Below are positions 22,330 through 34,860 of a stretch of DNA of 64,000 bases, piece by piece (within the stretch, counting starts at the first letter, position 1; each line of letters opens with the position of its first letter). Both the position numbers and the translations under genes were made by a program. Under the pieces are notes generated by a model. That model worked only from the letters and a program-made list of their open reading frames with translations, searched no databases and was not told the origin of the DNA. Source of the DNA: Nemophila menziesii (taxonomy: Eukaryota; Streptophyta; Magnoliopsida; Boraginales; Hydrophyllaceae); contig JARWIR010000017.1 of assembly GCA_029959085.1 (NCBI GenBank), positions 20,883,507 to 20,947,506 of the forward strand. The letters run 5' to 3'.

Positions 22330-23041
22330 TAATACATTTATATGATCAAGAACCCCTAAAAACGTTAAAAAATTGGGGGGCCTAAGCGGCCGCTTCTCTT
22401 GCATACACCAAGGGTCGACCTTTTCTAGACTAGAAAAAATATCACGTGTTAACATCTTATTTCCTGTGAAGATAATCTTTTTCTTACTACTATTATTACT
22501 TGTGATGACTTGTACACTTATTATAATTCTTCAAGTGTTAGAATTTATATACACCTAAGGGCACAACAACAATGTTGAAAACTTGGCAGAGTTAATGAAG
22601 TATGGAAAATATTTGTTGCTTTTTATGAAAAAAAATTGGAATTTTGTATAGTGGCTTTGTGAAAATTCTTAATTTTTTTCAATTTTCACCAAAATCTTCT
22701 TGGTTTTTTTTTGTTATGGGTGAAATCTGGAAAATCTCGAGAATTTTTCCAATAAACAACGTTTGATGATGACAATCTGTGTCGAAGATAGGAATAATTT
22801 AGATGTCAAATATTTTTAAAAACAAAGCCAACTTATAGTATTGCTAGTGAGCTTAAATCTATTAATGATGCATAGAAGGGTGATCCAGTTTATTAAAAAT
22901 ATATAAAAGGTGTTTGAACCAGTAGGGAATAACAAGGGGGCTACTACTTATTTAAACCCATACTGGACATTTTAACAATCAAACGTCAACCACTAATTAC
23001 AGTTGATGATAAACTTATCAAAACCAATGTTTATCAAATAA
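22330..23041. other. Intergenic sequence 3' of the GDSL gene
   Basis: AT-rich, with no convincing coding frame, RNA gene or transposon end. It presumably contains the 3' UTR and poly(A) site of the minus-strand GDSL gene. Confidence 0.5.
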
Positions 23042-26000
23042 TTAAGAATTTGCGAAGGAGTTGATAATACACATTTGGTCAATGCGAGGACTAGTGTAGT
23101 GACCTTCTAGCAAACTGTTGGCTATCAACTTATATGCTTCCTCTGTCAGGTGAATACCATCCCAATTAACATTTTGAGTGGGGTTCTCACATGTAGTTGT
23201 TGGTGGAAGTCCACATGAAAGTGTTGGGTTATAATTATATTGGCCACCAGATCCACAACATGCTGAAAGAGTGTTAGTAAACCCTGCACATATAATAAAC
23301 AACGATACTATTCTTTATAAAATTTATGATACATATCAATCTCTAGAAACATGCATTACCTAATTTTGTTAGAACTTACTACTAGTGATTGTTATCCTTA
23401 TTAACAGCAACTATTATAAGTTTAATGAACATTTTAGATTCAATATTTTGAGTTATATATAATTTAAGACTCTAATGCTTACTAGTATTTTCTTAAGTCT
23501 CTAGGAAATTTGAAAGGTAAAATTACCATATTTTGCTGGAGACGTATAGAATTGCATCGCAGCATTATAGTAATCAGCATAAATGATAGTGACATGGGGA
23601 TACATTTCTCTGATCTTGTTAAGTTGTGTTTGCAATAGGTGATTAAATTGTTTAACCAAGTCATTTAACCAATTAATACAACCAGTTGAAGGGTCATAAT
23701 CTTTTTCATCTGAACCAGTATAACGTGTTAACAAATCGGTTAAGCATCCTATTGGAATATTTCCTGGTACCATTATTGTCAAAGCCCCCAACTCAATCAC
23801 TTCCTGCAACATTAAAATTATCCAATAAACGTATAAGAATAATTAATGCAATAACTTAGAAAAATAAAAATTAAATGAAGAAAGATAATTGTCTTACATT
23901 AATAGCCAAAGTGATGGTGTTAATAATCGGTACAATTAAGGACTCGACTTCCTCATTTGTTTTCCCTTGAGCGAATGCAAAAACAATATCATTGCCACCA
24001 ATCTCACCCATTATAACTAGAGCGTTTTGAAAATAATTATTTCTTTCTGCATTCATTAGAATATCATTGATCCATGTTCTTCTCACACCAATTCATTACT
24101 AAATTCATGTTACTATAATTTAAATTTCAAAATTAGAAATAATTATTTTAGTAAAACTTTATATTTAATGGAATGAATTTTTATAATATTACGAGTTATT
24201 TGATTTTCAAATGAAATAAAAACTGATAACTATAATGTCTTATATGACCTACAATATAATTTTGGTTAAAATCATCTTTTGAGTAATCAATTGCTTGGAT
24301 GTTTACGCAATCATTTTCCACTCTCGCTTTTGACATGTGGATTACCGTTTACACAATCAACACCGAGTGACCTTTCAACTCCTCCGTCACCATTATAAAG
24401 ACAATTTTAGTTTTCTTATCATTCTCATTTCTATCACTCTCGTTTTTCTATATTTTCTACTGCATTTCCTCAATCACTTCTCTTTCTCTTTACTATTACT
24501 ACGAGGTTCTTTTTCATTCAAAACACTCATCTTTACTACTCACCTACTGCTTGCCTTCATAAAACTAAAATTACCCACCGAACTCCTACTAAGATGGCCC
24601 CCATTCTCGCCATGCCCTACCCCATATTTATCTTGATGAAATGGAGGACTCGATCTCGTGTGTTCTCAGTTTAGATACGAGGGTCAGGTGTGTTGATCAT
24701 CACAGAGAAGAAGCTATCCTCATTGTGAATATTATTGGAGATAGTAAGATTAACAAATAAGGGTTCGTGAAATTAATCCGTGAAAAGTGGATGGTCAGAG
24801 GTAACTTTAAGCTTTCTAAGATACACCAAAATTTGTTCAAATTAGAGACTGATGACAATGGGGAAAATTAAGCGTCTGTGGAGCCTTAAGCCAGGCATGG
24901 TCTTGGGGTACACGAGGGTTTGTTTCAATGTAAGACCCTGGAGAAATTTTGAAATGTTCAAATTCACTACTCTTTGGTTTGGGTTCAAGTGACTGGTATG
25001 CCATTTATTCAATATAATTTGAAGACCATTAAAACAATTACTAAGGAGTAAGGACTTCGTGGATGTTGAGGAAATTAACTTTCCTGAAATGGATATGGTA
25101 GTGGTTCGTACGCTTAGGTTTAGGGTGACATTTGGTGTTCTAGACCCCCTTCTGACGGGGTTTTTACCTACGTCACGAAGACGCGGTGGCGTGGATTTAT
25201 TATCAAGCTATGTTGTAGATCTCGGTTTTGCGGCCTAGGCGGTCGACCGGGGCCTAGCGCCTAGGCGGGATTATACTGTTTTGAATCCCGCCGTGTAATT
25301 TCGTATATTTAGTAATATATATGTAGTAATTATAGCAATTTTAACTATTTAAGTCATAAAATTCATCTAACAACACTACAGTAAATATTAAAGTACTTAA
25401 ATTTGAGTTATAATATCAATTAAAGATTTCTCGAGAATAAAAAAATAACAAGAAAATAATATTTTTCCTAGCGGCTTGGTGTTGGGAGGGCCGGTTGGAG
25501 TGAGCTATGAGGGTAGAGAAGAAAAATGATTAATTTTTTTTCTTTTTGAGAAAATGATGTTTAATTGATGGTAACGTCATGTTTAGGTGGAGTAGACGTA
25601 GCGTTGAGATAGCACTGACATGGTGGCAGGTGGCGTTGACGAACGGTCAACTGGCAAAAATGTTACAAAAGGACCACAGTTGCCAAAAAATAGATCATGT
25701 AGGGATATTGGGGAAAATTTAAAAAAAAGAAACTTTTACTACACTTTAGATAAAGATTAAGAGCCACTCGTGATGTTTACCCGTTAATTATTGCTCATGC
25801 CGGGTGATGTGGTTAGCAAAAATAGATTAATCTTTAACATATCTTGATTACCTGAAGACGAGAGGAAAGCATATGCCATCATTTCTTTGAACCAAACAAT
25901 CTCATTTGCCAAAGAAATTGTGGTGACCGTAGGGTTATAGATTCCTCTTTCAGCCAAAAAGTTATAGTCAAGGGCTGTTGCACCTCCCACTGCAAAATTC

Positions 26001-26481
26001 ACACCTTCACCGAAGTGTTTCTTTGTTTCATTGTTGAATCCATAATACGGCGGTACAAATGATAGACCAAAATGCCTAGCTGCATCCATCAAAAACAAAA
26101 GTAAAAATTCAGTCCCGCCTAAGAATATATATATAGGTGCCATATTTCATATAGCGTAAGAATTAAAACAAATATACGATAAGATAATATGTTGTAGAGA
26201 AATATACCAATGAAATCGATGATAATTCGACCATTGGAAAATCGACCAGTGGGATGATGGAAGTATGTTTCTCCATAAGGTGGTACTTTAGAAGGAAAAA
26301 TAGTAGATCGTGGGACAAAAGGTAATAAATTCCCAGTGTCGGCGTATGAATCGCCAAAGCTAATGATGGAGTTGAAGCATCCTCCAAAGGTAATGTTTAT
26401 TGATAATACATATATAAGGAGGATAGTGTATATGAATGCAACTCTAGATGGAAGAGTTGAACAAGAAGGAAGAGAGACCAT
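23042..26481 (-). CDS. GDSL esterase/lipase, five exons
   Basis: Secreted serine esterase of the plant GDSL (SGNH) family; the natural substrate cannot be told from sequence. Exons on the minus strand: 26481-26208, 26079-25852, 24046-23898, 23803-23527 and 23283-23042. All four introns have GT/AG ends, phases agree, and the joined frame gives 389 residues, the usual family length. I placed exon 3 at GCAG/24046 because the longer open stretch before it is out of phase with exon 2. Residues 1-34 look like a signal peptide (hydrophobic [13 protein letters not shown]). Block I is [11 protein letters not shown] with Ser45, block [12 protein letters not shown], block [11 protein letters not shown] with Asn186, block [13 protein letters not shown] with Asp351 and His354. 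All catalytic positions are present, so it may be functional. Intron 2 is 1.8 kb and holds transposon debris. Confidence 0.88.
24640..25190 (+). pseudogene. LINE ORF1-like relic in GDSL intron 2
   Basis: Broken frames carry the pattern of the DUF4283-type N-terminal domain of plant LINE ORF1: [41 protein letters not shown], then [13 protein letters not shown] and [19 protein letters not shown]. There are several stops and frame changes. It lies antisense to the GDSL gene. No CCHC knuckle or RT follows, and the foldback MITE at 25205 comes next. Confidence 0.55.
25205..25440. mobile_element. Foldback MITE, copy 2 (right part missing)
   Basis: Left end ATGTTGTAGATCTCGG, then about 230 bases closely similar to 21815-22070 (GCGGCCTAGGCGG, TTTGAATCCCG, CATCTAACAAC). 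Similarity stops near 25440. It lies inside GDSL intron 2. Confidence 0.65.
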
Positions 26482-26559
26482 TAGATAGATAGCTAGCTAA
26501 CTAGGGGCAACTTCAGCTTGAGATCTTTGCTAATGATACTGATCATAGGTGAGACGCTA

Positions 26560-26567
26560 TTATATAT
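26560..26567 (-). promoter_or_regulatory. TATA box candidate of the GDSL gene
   Basis: TATATATA-like stretch read on the minus strand about 80 bases upstream of the ATG at 26481, a plausible distance for a plant core promoter with a short leader. Confidence 0.4.
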
Positions 26568-26619
26568 ACATGTTTATGTATTCGATTTTAGTTTTTTATT
26601 AGGTATACCAAGCTGTAAG

Positions 26620-27095
26620 AGATCCACACAATGCGTCATAGTTAATTGATTATAGTAAGCATGGTGTATATAATATTATCATTAAGGGTTGACTAACAAT
26701 CTAACAAGAATATTAATGGAAATATCTTTTTAATAAAAGATTTTTTTTTCGATCATACAAAGCATTCCAGCTCAACTGTCATCTTATTTCCAATCTTCCA
26801 AATTCGAGGACAAGCATATTCTGCAGTCCCCTCGCATCCGGTCGCTGCCAAGCGTTCCGCGCCGCTCGATCTGCCCATCCATTCTTATTTATTTATACAC
26901 AATTATTTTAATTTTAATTTTTTTATTATATAATAACTTTTTTTTTTTAATTTTGAAATCCATCCACCGCCATCACCCACCAGCGCTACTTATTGCATTT
27001 CCGCTAACCCAACACCACCTCATGGATTCTCAACCGAGTACTACCACCACCTTCGCTCACAACCACCACCGATTAACTTCGCCACCAATCACCAC
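26620..27095. other. Intergenic region between GDSL gene and CACTA element
   Basis: No gene recognised. A short GC-richer stretch (26800-26870) and a CACCAC-rich stretch (26960-27095) are low-complexity. Confidence 0.5.
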
Positions 27096-27104
27096 CACTA
27101 CTAC

Positions 27105-27400
27105 ACGTGGTGTCTTTAGCGAGGACACCTTTTGCGACGACCCGTAGATCCTCACTAAAGACCCCCCCTTTAGCGACGACATCCTCTTGCAACGACAAAG
27201 TCGTCGCTAATAAGTCTCGTAGAATTCACGCAATTAAAATTAATTAAAAAAAATAAAATGACCGTTAGAAGTCGTCGCAAAAGGGTCACATCTTTTGCGA
27301 CGACTCCCTTATCCTCGCTAAAGGGGGTCTTTTGCGACGACTTTAGAGGTCTTAGCGAGGAATTCTTGTCCTCGCTAAAGAGTTCGTCGTATTAAATACA
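27105..27400. repeat. CACTA left subterminal repeats
   Basis: About ten copies of GCGACGAC / GCGAGGAC type motifs, direct and inverted, often as TTTAGCGACGAC, TTTTGCGACGAC or CCTCGCTAAAG. Such repeats are normally the binding sites of the element's own second protein. Confidence 0.75.
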
Positions 27401-27779
27401 ACCACTCGGGAGTTGGTCATTAATTGCAAACAAAAGCTTCAAAAAACCCAAAAAAACCCCAAAATTCTCCCAATTTTTTTCCCTAATCCCCACAAAAACT
27501 CCGGATCAACCAATAACGAAGCTTCTACGATTCATCTAACTATATTTGGTCCCTTTTTCAAGCAATAATTTTTTATCAATTACTAAAAAAAAGGTATCTT
27601 CTATTTGTATATATATTGTAAAATTATTGTTATATATTGTATTATATAAGTGAAAGTATTTGTGTCTATTGATTTATGTGTGATATATTGTTCATGTTTT
27701 GTTATGTAGTAATTATTTTATAATTTTGTGTTTCAATTTTAATTTGGTTATTGATTTATAATAATTTTGGATGAATTTT

Positions 27780-28320
27780 TTTAGTTGAAAATTAATCTAA
27801 GGGTGTTTAGGAACTACTTAGATTTATTAGGGGTATCTTTATAATTGTTATGATTATTGTTAATTTAATGACAATTTAATAAACTTTATTGGCCTTTTTA
27901 TAATTTTTAAAAACCTTAGGGATAAAATTGTAATTTTATTAAACTTTAGGTTGTCTAGTATATTTTTCATTAAATATGGGGGTAAATTGTAATTTTTATA
28001 AAATTTAGTTGTAAAGAATGTAATTTTATTAAACTTAAGGTGTCTTATAGAAATTTAATATAGTTTAGTGGTTAAAGTGTAATATTATTAAACTTTAGGT
28101 CCCTTATATATAAGAATTTAATAAACTTTAGTGGTAAAAATTTAATTCAATTAAACTTTAGTGGTGAAATTGTATATTTATTGAACTTCAGGTGTCTTAG
28201 TGAAAATTAATAAACTTTAGTTGTTGAACTTTAGGTGCCTTAATGAAATTATTTAAACTTTGGGTGCATTAGTGACATATAAAGAACTTTGTAATCGTAT
28301 GATTTAAGTAGTATTTAAAT
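27780..28320. repeat. AT-rich degenerate repeats in a presumed first intron
   Basis: Loose repeats of AAACTTTAGGTG, TTAGTGAAA and similar words. They lie between the 5' leader and the first TNP2 coding segment. Confidence 0.45.
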
Positions 28321-28365
28321 TAAACCATTTGAAATAATAATTAGTGTTTTAATTTAATTTAGAGA

Positions 28366-31300
28366 ATGGAAAAGAGTTGGACTAACTCAAAGAATAAGGT
28401 CACGAGAGAATATATAAATGGTATAATACAGTTTATTGAGTTTGCCTCCAATAGTTTGGATCTCACTGGTAAAATACATTGTCCGTGTAGTCATTGTTAC
28501 AATAATCGAAAGTTTACACTAGCCGAAGTTCAAGGGCATCTATATAAGTGAAGTATTTGGTCAAAGTATGAGGTTTAGACGAAAACAGGGGAGGTAGCAA
28601 TTCCTGTGGATCAACCAAACGAATATAATGTAATGGGTAATGTAATTCATGATTTGGGACCCACGTTTGAAACTGGTGGGAATTTCGGCGACACCGAGAT
28701 GCGTAACGAGAATGTCAATGAAAGTGATCGTGGGTCTTTCGACGCGTTGTGGAGAATCAAGGTGGTGAAGAAGGGGACGAAGGTGGCACATAAGAAGTTG
28801 CGTTATTTTCCGATTGCACCTAGGTTACAGAGAATATATGCTTCGAGGCACATCGCTAAAGATATGATTTGGCACCATACAGGAAAGAGTACCCACGAAG
28901 ACGTGTTGAGTCATCCTGTTGATGGTCATAGTTGGAAAACATTTGACAAGAGGAATACTGAGTTTGCTAATGAACCACGTAACGTACGTCTTGGTTTGGG
29001 TTTCGATGGGTTTTGTCCTTTCTCCATGCAAAACAACTCGTACAACATGTGGCCGGTTATATTGACGATATACAACTTGCTGCCTTGGTTATGCATGAAA
29101 GAATCCACGTTTATGCTTACCCTCTAGATTTCGGGTCCTCGATCACCTGGAAAAGATATGGATGTATTTATCCGTCCGGTTATAAATGAGTTGGAAACGT
29201 TGTGGGGTACGGGGATAGTTACATGGGATGCACATAAGAAGGAGGTATTTATGATGAAGGTTGGTTTGTTGTTCACGACAAATGATTTTCTGGATAGATC
29301 GTACACTTCAGGATGGTCGGGTCAAGGATACTTAGCTTGTCCTAAATGCATTAAATATACCCCTTTCGTGCGGGTTAAAAAGGAGTTGTTTATTTTGATC
29401 ACAGACGATGCTTGCCTCTGAACCATCGGTTTCGGAAAAATGATACCGTGTACATTAAAACTGAGAATAGCCCCCCCCCCCTCGGAAAATTAATCATGCA
29501 GATATTTAGATGCAGTTAGATGGGTTGCTGATTGTGTTTCCTGGAAAACACAAGGACTTTGGTGCCAAAGTGGTAATGAGAATAGGGTCGCGCGAGTCGA
29601 ATTGGAAGAAAAAGAGTATATTCTACCGTTTACCGTATTGGTCGGAAAACTTGTTGAAACATAACATCGATGTGATGCATTGTGAGAAGAATGTTTGTGA
29701 TGCTCTTCTAGGCACAGTTGTGGGTTTAGATGGGAAAACTAACAAAGATAATGTTAAGTCGAGGAAAGATCTACAAGCCATGAACATTAGGTCAGATTTG
29801 TGGTTATTTTTTATTCACGTGGTAAGACGATTATGCCACGTGCAAAACATTCGATGACAGTCGACAAGCGATGCGAGTTTCTAGAGTGGGTGAAGGTGAA
29901 AAAGTTTCCTAATGGTTTCGCTTCTAGCTTGCGAAACAACATTCCGAGTGACACAAGGAAGATTATCGGTATGAAATCCCATGACTGTCATATTCTCATG
30001 CAGTTTCTATTCGTGGCTAGTATTCCAGGGTTTTTAGACAACAAATCCATTAGAGATCCGATTATTGGGCTGTGCAACGTGTTCAGAAATGTTTGTAAGA
30101 AGAACCTGAGTAAAAAGGATTGGAGCCCGGAAAGTCTAAAATGGTTGAGCTTATGTGTAAGTTGGAGATGATTTTTCCTCCAACTATTTTTGATATTATG
30201 ATCCACCTTGTTTTGCACTTGTACATGGAAGCTTGGTTAGGAGGCTCAGTTCAGATGCGTTGGATGTACTCGTTTGAGAGATACTTGAAGAAACTAAAAG
30301 AATATATTCAGAATTCGATGAGGCTAGAGGATTCAATCGCCGAGGGGTACGTTGTAGAGGAAACTTTGACTTTTATATCTAGATACCTTTGAGAGGAAAG
30401 TACAAAGTTCAATGACTCGGGGAGATGCGAGGAGAAGAGTATTGAAAACAAGGAAATATCAGTATTTAACAACCAGTGCAAGACGATTGGTAAGAAAAAG
30501 TATGGATATTTACCCATCGCAGAGAAGGACCACATCGATTGGTATATCCTTCATAATTGTGACGAGATCCAGCACCATATGATGTAAGTATTTTATTAAA
30601 ATATTATGTACCATTTATTTAATTAAAATCTTATTTTTCATTTATTAACACTATGTCTTGATATTAGGGATCACAAGTCCTCACTTCCAGTCCGTGATAG
30701 AGAGGCAAAACACCGAGAGCATTTTCGTCGATGGTTCATGAGAAAGGTATAAATTCCAACAAACTAAGTTGACTTTATTTCAAATAATAACCGACAACGT
30801 GGGCAGGTGTTCAAAATGGATCAAGAAGGTAGTCCACTTGTTACGAAAGAGTTGCTCTCCTTTACCCGAATGTCGAATAGCGTTGCATATCAATATTATT
30901 CTTGCGTCGTGAACGGGATCAAATGGATAACACGTGAAAAAGGTGAAAAGAGAGTTACTCAAGACTACGGTTTGTACAATCACATGTTGGTTTTTTTTGT
31001 TTTTTTTTTACTTGGGTGTTTGTATATAAAATATTTGGTTTGGGATTTCATAGGAGAAGATCCTTTTTATGGTGAGTTGGTCAAAATCGTCGAGGTTGAA
31101 TTCACTGGTGGTTGTTCAGTTGTGTTGTTCAAGTGTGAGTGGTATAACACAGATGTAAAAAAGAAACTGCGAAAGACAAAAAAAGGAGTAACAATTATCA
31201 ACACAAGTACTTTTTGGTGGTCTGAAGAACCCTAAATCCTAGCTACTCAAGCGAAAAAGATTTTTTACGTTGATCAAATAAACGCAAGGAAGTCCGTAAA

Positions 31301-31628
31301 GGGTTGGAAAGTAGTTTGGGAAGTGAACGATCACGGATGGAGTCCCGAGCTATTTGGTGCAGAATCAATTTCCACTGTCACAGATCCGATCGACATTCCG
31401 TTAGCTGATCCCACCTTAGATTCACATTACCCGGTAATTGAATTGGGTACTGAACAAGGGATTGAGATCGATCTTTCGATTTTTAACCTTGTATCGGAAC
31501 CCGCTGATCCCGCTGACGATGAAGATTATGATGACACCTTAGGAGAGTACGAGACTGATGAGGAAACTATATACGTTAACAGTGATGACGAACCAATAAT
31601 AGTTGATGATGGGGACGACTCTGATTAG
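28366..31628 (+). pseudogene. TNP2-type CACTA transposase, degenerate
   Basis: The DDE-type transposase that would excise and insert the element. Domains in order: transposase-associated domain (28366-28551; IHCPCSHCYNNRKF), TNP2/Transposase_21 (about 28780-29860; PIAPRLQRIYASRHIAKDM, NVRLGLGFDGFCPF, WSGQGYLACPKC, NIDVMHCEKNVCDALLG), DUF4218-like part (30120-30400; FPPTIFDIMIHLVLHL, RWMYSFERYLKKLK, SIAEGYVVEE), and DUF4216-like part (30860-31300; SYxxYFxVNGxKW-like and GGCSVVLFKCEWYNTD). The end is acidic (DDEDYDDT...DDGDDSD). Stops at 28549, 29125, 29419 and others, plus several frame changes, inactivate it. Introns near 30580-30660 and 30750-30806 are likely. Confidence 0.88.
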
Positions 31629-31670
31629 TTGTGTATTGTTTATGATTTCTTGTGTAATGTATTACATTTA

Positions 31671-31846
31671 GAGTAATGATATTTGCCACCCTTTTTGTAT
31701 CACCCTTTTATCACCTCTTACGTGTATGCCTACATGGACCAATGAATTGATTTCTCTATCCTATTTAATTTTTCTCTATCTTCTATTCAAGGAAATCAAT
31801 ACATATATATAGAAGGGTGATAAAAGGGTGACATATATCATTACTC
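31671..31846. mobile_element. MITE with ~25-bp inverted repeats (176 bp)
   Basis: Left end GAGTAATGATATTTGCCACC and right end complement GAGTAATGATATATGTCACC, each followed by CCTTTT and a TATCACC word. No coding capacity. Target duplication ambiguous because the flanks are AT-rich. It lies just 3' of the TNP2 pseudogene. Confidence 0.7.
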
Positions 31847-31949
31847 AATTTAAGATTTATTTTATAAGTTAAGTAATTATTAAATTATTTATAAGAATTT
31901 TTTTTATTATATAGGAATTTTTTTTGAATTATTTATAAGATTAATAAAA

Positions 31950-32190
31950 AAAAATTTAGGTGCTTTTTACAAGGTAAATATAAATTATATTTAATATAAG
32001 ATATAAAAAAATTAAGATGTAATTTACAAGTTAAGTATAAATTATACTTAATATAAGATATAAAAAAAATTAAGATTTATTTTACAAGTTAAATATAAAT
32101 TATATTTAATATGAGATATAAAAAAATTAAGATTTATTTTACAAGTTAAATATAAATTAATTAATATAAGATATAAAAAATTATCTATTA
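31950..32190. repeat. AT-rich ~65-bp tandem repeat, about four copies
   Basis: Unit contains ACAAGTTAAATATAAATTA and AATATAAGATATAAAAAA; copies differ by a few substitutions and small indels. Confidence 0.75.
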
Positions 32191-32295
32191 TATAGGAAAA
32201 AAGTAATTAACGAATTAATTATGAGTTTTAAAAAAAGATTTATTAAGTAATTTAATTATAAATTAGATAATTTATATAAAAAAAAATCTCCAGGG

Positions 32296-32500
32296 TCTTT
32301 CGCGAGAAGTTCATCGTGATGAACTTCTCGCAAAAAAGGGGGGAGGGTCTTTAGCGAGAGAAGAGTCGTCGCAAGGGGGGGGGCAGAATTAATTCGCCAC
32401 GCGTTTTGGCGGTCAAATGCGCGCCTTCCAAAACATTTGGGGCTTTTGCGAGGGATCCGGTCTTTAGCGACGACCAGGTTCTCGCTAAAGGGTAGGCGTG
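32296..32500. repeat. Second CACTA subterminal-type block with a 30-bp palindrome
   Basis: Repeats TCTTTAGCGAGAG, GTCGTCGCAAG, TTTTGCGAGG, CTTTAGCGACGAC and CTCGCTAAAGG. At 32302-32331, GCGAGAAGTTCATC and its exact complement flank a 2-base centre (14-bp stem). It is followed by a leader-like sequence and then the second gene. Confidence 0.7.
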
Positions 32501-33189
32501 TTTAATTAAATCCCGCCGAGACCTTGGTCTTCCCCATTCTCTCATATTTCTTCTACAAACCCACCATTAAACTCCCCTCCAAACCTTCATTTCCAGCAAC
32601 ACCGAGCTACTCCGATTCAATTGAAGGCTTCTACAACAACAAATCCAACATTTAATCTCTATATTAGGTAATATTTCATTGATTTTTTCCAATTTTTTTT
32701 TCAATCTTTTTTTTGTTTCTTAAACACGAATCTAATACATGTTTTTGGTTTGTTTATAATTTCTGGAGCTTCCCTACCATCATTTCACACCTATTCATCG
32801 GATTTTAAGGTATGTAATCTAATTTTTTTCTTTTTTTTTTATTTTTTTCCCTTTCTAGAAAACATAATTTTTGCCCTATAAACCTAAATCCGAATTTAAG
32901 TGAAGCTATTAGATTGCTATTTAGTGTATAATTTTCAAAAAATCGACATGTTTAGTTGTAATTTTTTTTTGGAATTTAGTTGAATTTAGAAAGAAATTGA
33001 TTGGAATTTAGTTGAATTTAGAAATAAATTGATTGGAATTTAGTTGAAATTAGGAAGAAATTTTATGTTAAAATTAGGGGTGAATTTATAACTTATAAAA
33101 TGTTTAGGGGTTAAATTGGAATTTTTTAAAATTTTAGTGGATAAAGTGTATTTTATGAAATATTAGGTGCCTTAGAAATTTTAGTGGTT

Positions 33190-33690
33190 AAAGTATAATT
33201 TATAAAAATAGTAGGGGTTAATTTACATTTAATTAAAATATTAGGGGCCTTAGTGGAGTTTTATATAAGTTTAGGTGCTTTACGAATAATTTAAAAAATA
33301 GTACTGGTAAAATTGTAAGTTTAAAAAATATTAAGGGCCTTAGTGGACTTTTATATAATTTTAGGTGCTTTACGAACAATTTAAAACATAGTAGGGGTAA
33401 AATTGTAATTTAAAAAATATTAGGGGCCTTAGTGGACTTTTATATAAGTTTAGGTGCTTTATGAATAATTTTAAAAATAGAAGGGGTAAAATTATAAGTT
33501 TAAAAAATATTAGGGGTCTCAATGGACTTTTATATACTTTTAGGTGCTTTACAAATAATTTAAAAAATAGTAGGGGAAAAATTGTAAGTTTAAAAAAATA
33601 TTAGGGGCCTTAGTCGACTTTTATATAAGTTTAGGTGCTTTATGAATAATTAAAAAAATAGTAGGGGTTAAATTGTAATTTAAAAATTAT
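33190..33690. repeat. ~90-bp tandem repeat, about five copies
   Basis: Unit includes GTAGGGGTAAAATTGTAA, ATATTAGGGGCCTTAGTGG and TTTAGGTGCTTTACGAAT. It is in a presumed intron of the second CACTA gene. Confidence 0.85.
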
Positions 33691-33694
33691 TAGA

Positions 33695-34798
33695 TGACCG
33701 AAGTTATGCCGCGATCTCACGACAGAGATGGGGATGGACGCGACCCGACACAGAATCGAAGCAATCTCATATCGGGTTTCATCGCACCGGGTAATATTTC
33801 ATTTTACACCTACTTTTGACTTAATTATTATTTTAATCGTAAAATTAAGCAGGTAATAACCCGAGAAAACGGAGAGTCAAGACGACTCTTGCCACAGTCC
33901 AGGAGTCAAAGCGGAAGTTTGAAGGGAGGCTGCCAATAGAGTTTTGCACGTATGATTTTACTTGGAACCCCATCGGAAAGTACAACCACCACGTCACCCA
34001 AGTAATTAACCACACCATCTGAAAGAATGTTCCACTTTAACACAGGTTCTGGACAAATGTCCCGCAAGTGGAGCATACGAATGTTCTGACTCGATTAGGA
34101 GTAAGTCGGCTAATTTTATTTTTAATTTTTATATTCATCTAAAAAAATATATTTAACTTTATTTATTATAAAAATGAATTTTTTGAGGTGGAGAACTGGC
34201 AGGCCCGATCAGATTGGGGGGATATTTAACAAATGATCACCAAAAAATGTGGGAAGGGGTATAATGACCACAAGAATCGGATGGAGAAGAAGTATTACAA
34301 GTCTTTGGAAAACCGCCTGAACAAACACCCGAGAATTGGGAGCTTAGCTTGAAGATGTGGGATTCGGAGCGAGCTCAGGTGATTGTACTATTTTAACTTG
34401 TATTAATTAAAATATTATCTTAATTGATTAACAATTTTTTCCGTTCGTTGTTTAAAAAAATAGCATCAAGCTCAAGTGAACAAGGATAATAGGGAGCTAC
34501 TACAAAACCTAAGCGGAGCCGGGTCTAGGAGCTATACGAGGCAGAGGGATGATCTGATGGAGGTAATAAATATTTTAAAAATATTTATTACAGTAACTAT
34601 ATTTGACTGTTTGTCTTTTTACAGGGACATGGGAGTAGTCAACCCCCTCCAGTGGCCTGGGATAACATGGAATCGGTGCCTCTACCAAAGATAAACAATT
34701 TCTTCTTCAAGATCGGGTGGAGCAAGAAGAAGAACGGGTGGAGGAGTCCCGAGTACGAGAGAGCAGGCGTACTTATTCTCCTCCTACTTCTTCTTCTT
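33695..34798 (+). pseudogene. Second (TNPA-like) gene of the CACTA element, fragmentary
   Basis: Exon-like pieces: VMPRSHDRDGDG (about 33700), a piece near 33850-34080 (PIEFCTYDFTWNP, VLTRLG), one near 34230-34375 (YKSLENRLNKHP; PEQTPENWELSLKMW), one near 34465-34560 (NREL, GSRSYTRQRDD), and a last piece after TTTTTACAG/34625. The last piece ends in a Glu/Arg-rich segment (QDRVEQEEERVEESR) and a stop near 34798. This resembles the DNA-binding second protein of CACTA elements with a C-terminal coiled coil. At least one stop (TGA near 34021) and unclear joins make it a likely pseudogene. Confidence 0.5.
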
Positions 34799-34824
34799 GA
34801 CTACCCTACTGTTCTTTACTTTTA

Positions 34825-34860
34825 TTGTATCGGGACGATACAACTTTGAGTTGGGGGTCT
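34825..34860 (+). promoter_or_regulatory. Terminal stem-loop and polypurine tract of a truncated LTR element
   Basis: TTGTATCG, loop GGA, CGATACAA (34825-34843), then CTTTGAGTTGGGGGTCT. Identical to the module before the 3' LTR of element A. It is all that remains of this element's internal region. Confidence 0.7.

Larger units (their letters stand above)
27096..34822 (+). mobile_element. Decayed CACTA (En/Spm) DNA transposon, right end lost
   Basis: Probable left terminus CACTACTACACGTGG at 27096, followed by subterminal repeats with TTTAGCGACGAC-type motifs in both orientations. Then comes a TNP2-type transposase pseudogene (28366-31628), a MITE insertion, a second block of the same subterminal motifs (32296-32500), minisatellites and a second gene (33695-34798). 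The right terminus is not present; at about 34822 the sequence switches to the last 40 bases of an LTR retrotransposon. The left terminus is assigned from the CACTA start and repeat position only, since no partner can be checked. Confidence 0.7.

Noticed and set aside
22183..22455. 90-codon minus-strand frame over the AT/AC microsatellite
   Set aside because: Mostly an Ile-Tyr repeat from the microsatellite.
24337..24636. 99-codon Phe/Leu-rich frame in GDSL intron 2
   Set aside because: Pyrimidine-rich low complexity, just upstream of the LINE ORF1 relic; probably its leader.
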